Shown here: piece by piece, positions 29,396 through 31,341 of the stretch
Layout of the letters: each line of letters begins with the position of its first letter
Position numbering within the stretch: position 1 is the stretch's first letter
Source of the DNA: Chara braunii
Lineage: Eukaryota > Streptophyta > Charophyceae > Charales > Characeae
Direction: 5' to 3'
Assembly (NCBI GenBank): GCA_003427395.1
Contig: BFEA01000003.1
Location: 9,400,334-9,431,674 of the forward strand
Length of the DNA: 31,341 nt
Program-made: the position numbers and the translations under genes
Notes under the pieces: model-generated
Databases searched by the model: none
What the model was told of the DNA's origin: nothing
The model's input: the letters and a program-made list of their open reading frames with translations, nothing else

Positions 29396-31341
29396 ACGCA
29401 AGGAGAGGGGCGACGTCTCTCCTCACTCCGCCGGACCCGGTTGCCTTGCTAGCAATCGATGTCACTACCGGGGAGCACGCGTTAGTCGCTGATTCTCGTG
29501 CTACGTACGAGGATTATGTTGCCCAGCTGTTACCACCACTAGACCAACCGAGCCACGTGCACTTAGATTGCGTATGCGCAGCCTGTACACCGTCGGCAAG
29601 TGATCCGGTCAGTTCGCCACTGATTTTCAAGGACTCGACGGCGTGGTCAAGACTTGAGGAGCTTGACCCGCTCACGAGAGAGGACTTCGCTTGGATGCCT
29701 CTACCCTCGACCGGAACCTTGCGAAGGCCGCATTGCAACGCCTTGATCGAGGCTTCCACCGGAACGGTTCCTGATCGGCCCATACGTCACGGGATCACTC
29801 TTGAGGCTGGCGCCGTCCCTCCGCGTGGATGTATCTACCGCATGAGTGAAGAGGAACTCGAGGTGCTTCACGCACAACTCGATGACCTTCTCGACAAGGG
29901 CTGGATTCGCCCTAGTTGCTCGCCATACGGTGCCCCTGTTCTCTTCGTCCGGAAGAAGAACAAAGATCTACGGTTATCGCAAACTTAACGCATAAACCGT
30001 AAAGAACGCCGGCCCTCTCCCTCAGATTGATGATCTTCTTGAGCAGCTAGGCGGCGCGACGTACTTCTCGAAGTTGGACTTGAAGTCAGGTTACCACGAG
30101 ATTGAAATCCAGCCTCAAAATCAGTACAAGACCGCGTTCAAGACGCGGTACGAGCATTTTGAGTGGGTTGTCATGCCCTTTGGCCTCACCAATGCCCCCG
30201 CGACTTTCCAAGCAGCGATGAAGACTGAGTTTCACGACTTGCTCGATCGCAGCGTCCTCATCTACCTTGATGACATCTTGGTTTACAGTAGGACGTTGGA
30301 CGAGCACATCGACACCTTCGCGTTGTTCTGGATCGTTTGAGACTAGCCAAGTACAAAGCGAATCTCGACAAGTGCGAGTTCGTCAAGCAGGAGCTTGAGT
30401 ACTTGGGTCATTTTGTCACGCCGAAAGGCATTCGTCCCTTAGCGGACAAGATCCAAGCCATCGTGGATTGGACGGAACCCCGTTGCACGACGGATGTACG
30501 CTCTTTCATGGGTTTGGCTGGATATTATCAGCGATTCGTCGAGTCATACTCGAAAGTGGCCGCTCCTTTGTCGAGACTTCAATCCCCGAAGGTGCCCTTC
30601 AAGTTTGACGACGCAGCCCGTGGCGCATTCACGACGTTGAAGGCAGCGATGCAAGCCGCACCTGCCCTCCATATATATGACCCCACCCTTCCCACCCAAG
30701 TGACTATGGACGCTTCAGGATACGGTATTGGTGCGGTGTTGGAACAATGTCACGAAGACGGTTGGCATCCGGTCGAGTATTTCTCCCAAAAGGTGCCTCT
30801 CGTCAACACTCTCGACGACGCTAGGAAGAAAGAGCTACTCGCGTTCGTCACCGTTCTCAAACGGTGGCGCCACTTTCTCCTCGGCCGTCGGCGTTTTAAA
30901 TGGAATACGGACAACAATCCGTTGACCTTTTACAAAACGCAGGATACGGTCACGAGCACGATCGGTTGATGGATGTACTACATCGACCAGTTCGACTTTG
31001 ACCCGTGCCACATTCCCGGTCCCGCCAATCGAGCTGCGGACGCCCTCTCACGACGGGCCAATTTTTGTGCCATTGTGACCACGGCATTCGACCTCGATGA
31101 CGATCTGCAACCACATTTCGTCAAAGGCTACATTTCCGATCCGACTTACTCTACGCTTTACGCGGAGCTTTCATCGGATCACCCGCCGGCTAGCCACTAT
31201 CGGATTTCCGACGGGTTCCTTCTCCTTCACACGAGAGGAAAGGACTTNTTATTTGTGCCCCAAGATCGCATCTTATGGACTCGTCTTCTCAGCGAATTCC
31301 ACGACACACGACTTTCGGCACACCTTGGCGTGAACCGCACA
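29396..31341 (+). pseudogene. pol: Gypsy-2 pol: RT and RNase H, truncated by window end
   Basis: Directly after the damaged zinc knuckle comes the pre-RT linker (LEELDPLTREDFAWMPLPST), with no aspartic protease between. RT starts at RMSEEELEVLHAQLDDLLDK. A short deletion near 29973 removes the middle of the expected LRLCIDYRKLN and shifts the frame; a TAA (29993) follows. Next are FSKLDLKSGYHEIEI (first catalytic Asp), FGLTNAPATFQAAM and YLDDILVYS (about 30262-30290). A shift near 30315 leads to YLGHFVTPKGIRPLADK and GLAGYYQRFVESYS. RNase H has TMDASGYGIGAVLEQ, TDNNPLTFYKTQ and HIPGPANRAADALSRR, with a TGA (30967) from CGA. The end, EFHDTRLSAHLGVNRT, is the start of the integrase HHCC finger. 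Confidence 0.9.

Larger units (their letters stand above)
25419..31341 (+). mobile_element. Gypsy-2: Ty3/gypsy retrotransposon, 3' part outside window
   Basis: LTR, PBS, leader, gag, RT, RNase H and the start of the integrase zinc-binding region, cut by the window end. It belongs to a different lineage from Gypsy-1: the LTR is unrelated, gag has a coiled coil, and the RT sequences are distinct. Stops and frameshifts show that it is dead, though fewer than in Gypsy-1. Confidence 0.92.

Overview
The window reads as nuclear DNA of a large, repeat-rich genome of the green plant lineage. There is no convincing single-copy host gene. What can be recognised is transposable elements and their debris. 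Two Ty3/gypsy LTR retrotransposons with initiator-Met-tRNA-type primer binding sites, an L1-like LINE with a poly-A tail, and the gag/pol style suggest a streptophyte. From memory the proteins resemble those predicted in the charophyte alga Chara braunii; this is an unverified impression and no search was possible.

Layout. 1-3021: non-coding, with a decayed protein-like stretch split by a short truncated LINE copy (365-490, 10-bp target duplication), a second truncated LINE copy (1481-1803, minus), and small direct repeats. 3027-16219: a whole but dead gypsy element (Gypsy-1, plus strand) with 2.45-kb LTRs, PBS, gag, protease remnant, RT/RNase H, a PHD-type zinc finger, integrase, and a long accessory coding region before the 3' LTR. 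An extra open reading frame lies inside each LTR. 16224-20959: intergenic DNA with hairpin (foldback) elements, another truncated LINE copy, a 58-base N gap, a (CT)33 microsatellite and a long polypyrimidine tract. 21033-25120: a 4.1-kb 5'-truncated L1-like LINE on the minus strand, source type of the three short LINE copies, flanked by an unusually long (about 75 bp) direct repeat. 25419-31341: a second gypsy element (Gypsy-2, plus strand) with a 1.09-kb LTR, PBS, a probable leader intron, gag and pol, leaving the window before integrase.

All elements carry stops and frameshifts. Many stops are TGA where CGA or TGG would be expected, as from cytosine deamination. The most interesting signals are the PHD finger built into pol of Gypsy-1, the LTR-encoded ORF and 3' accessory region of the same element, and a LINE 3'-end stem-loop supported by compensatory base changes between copies.
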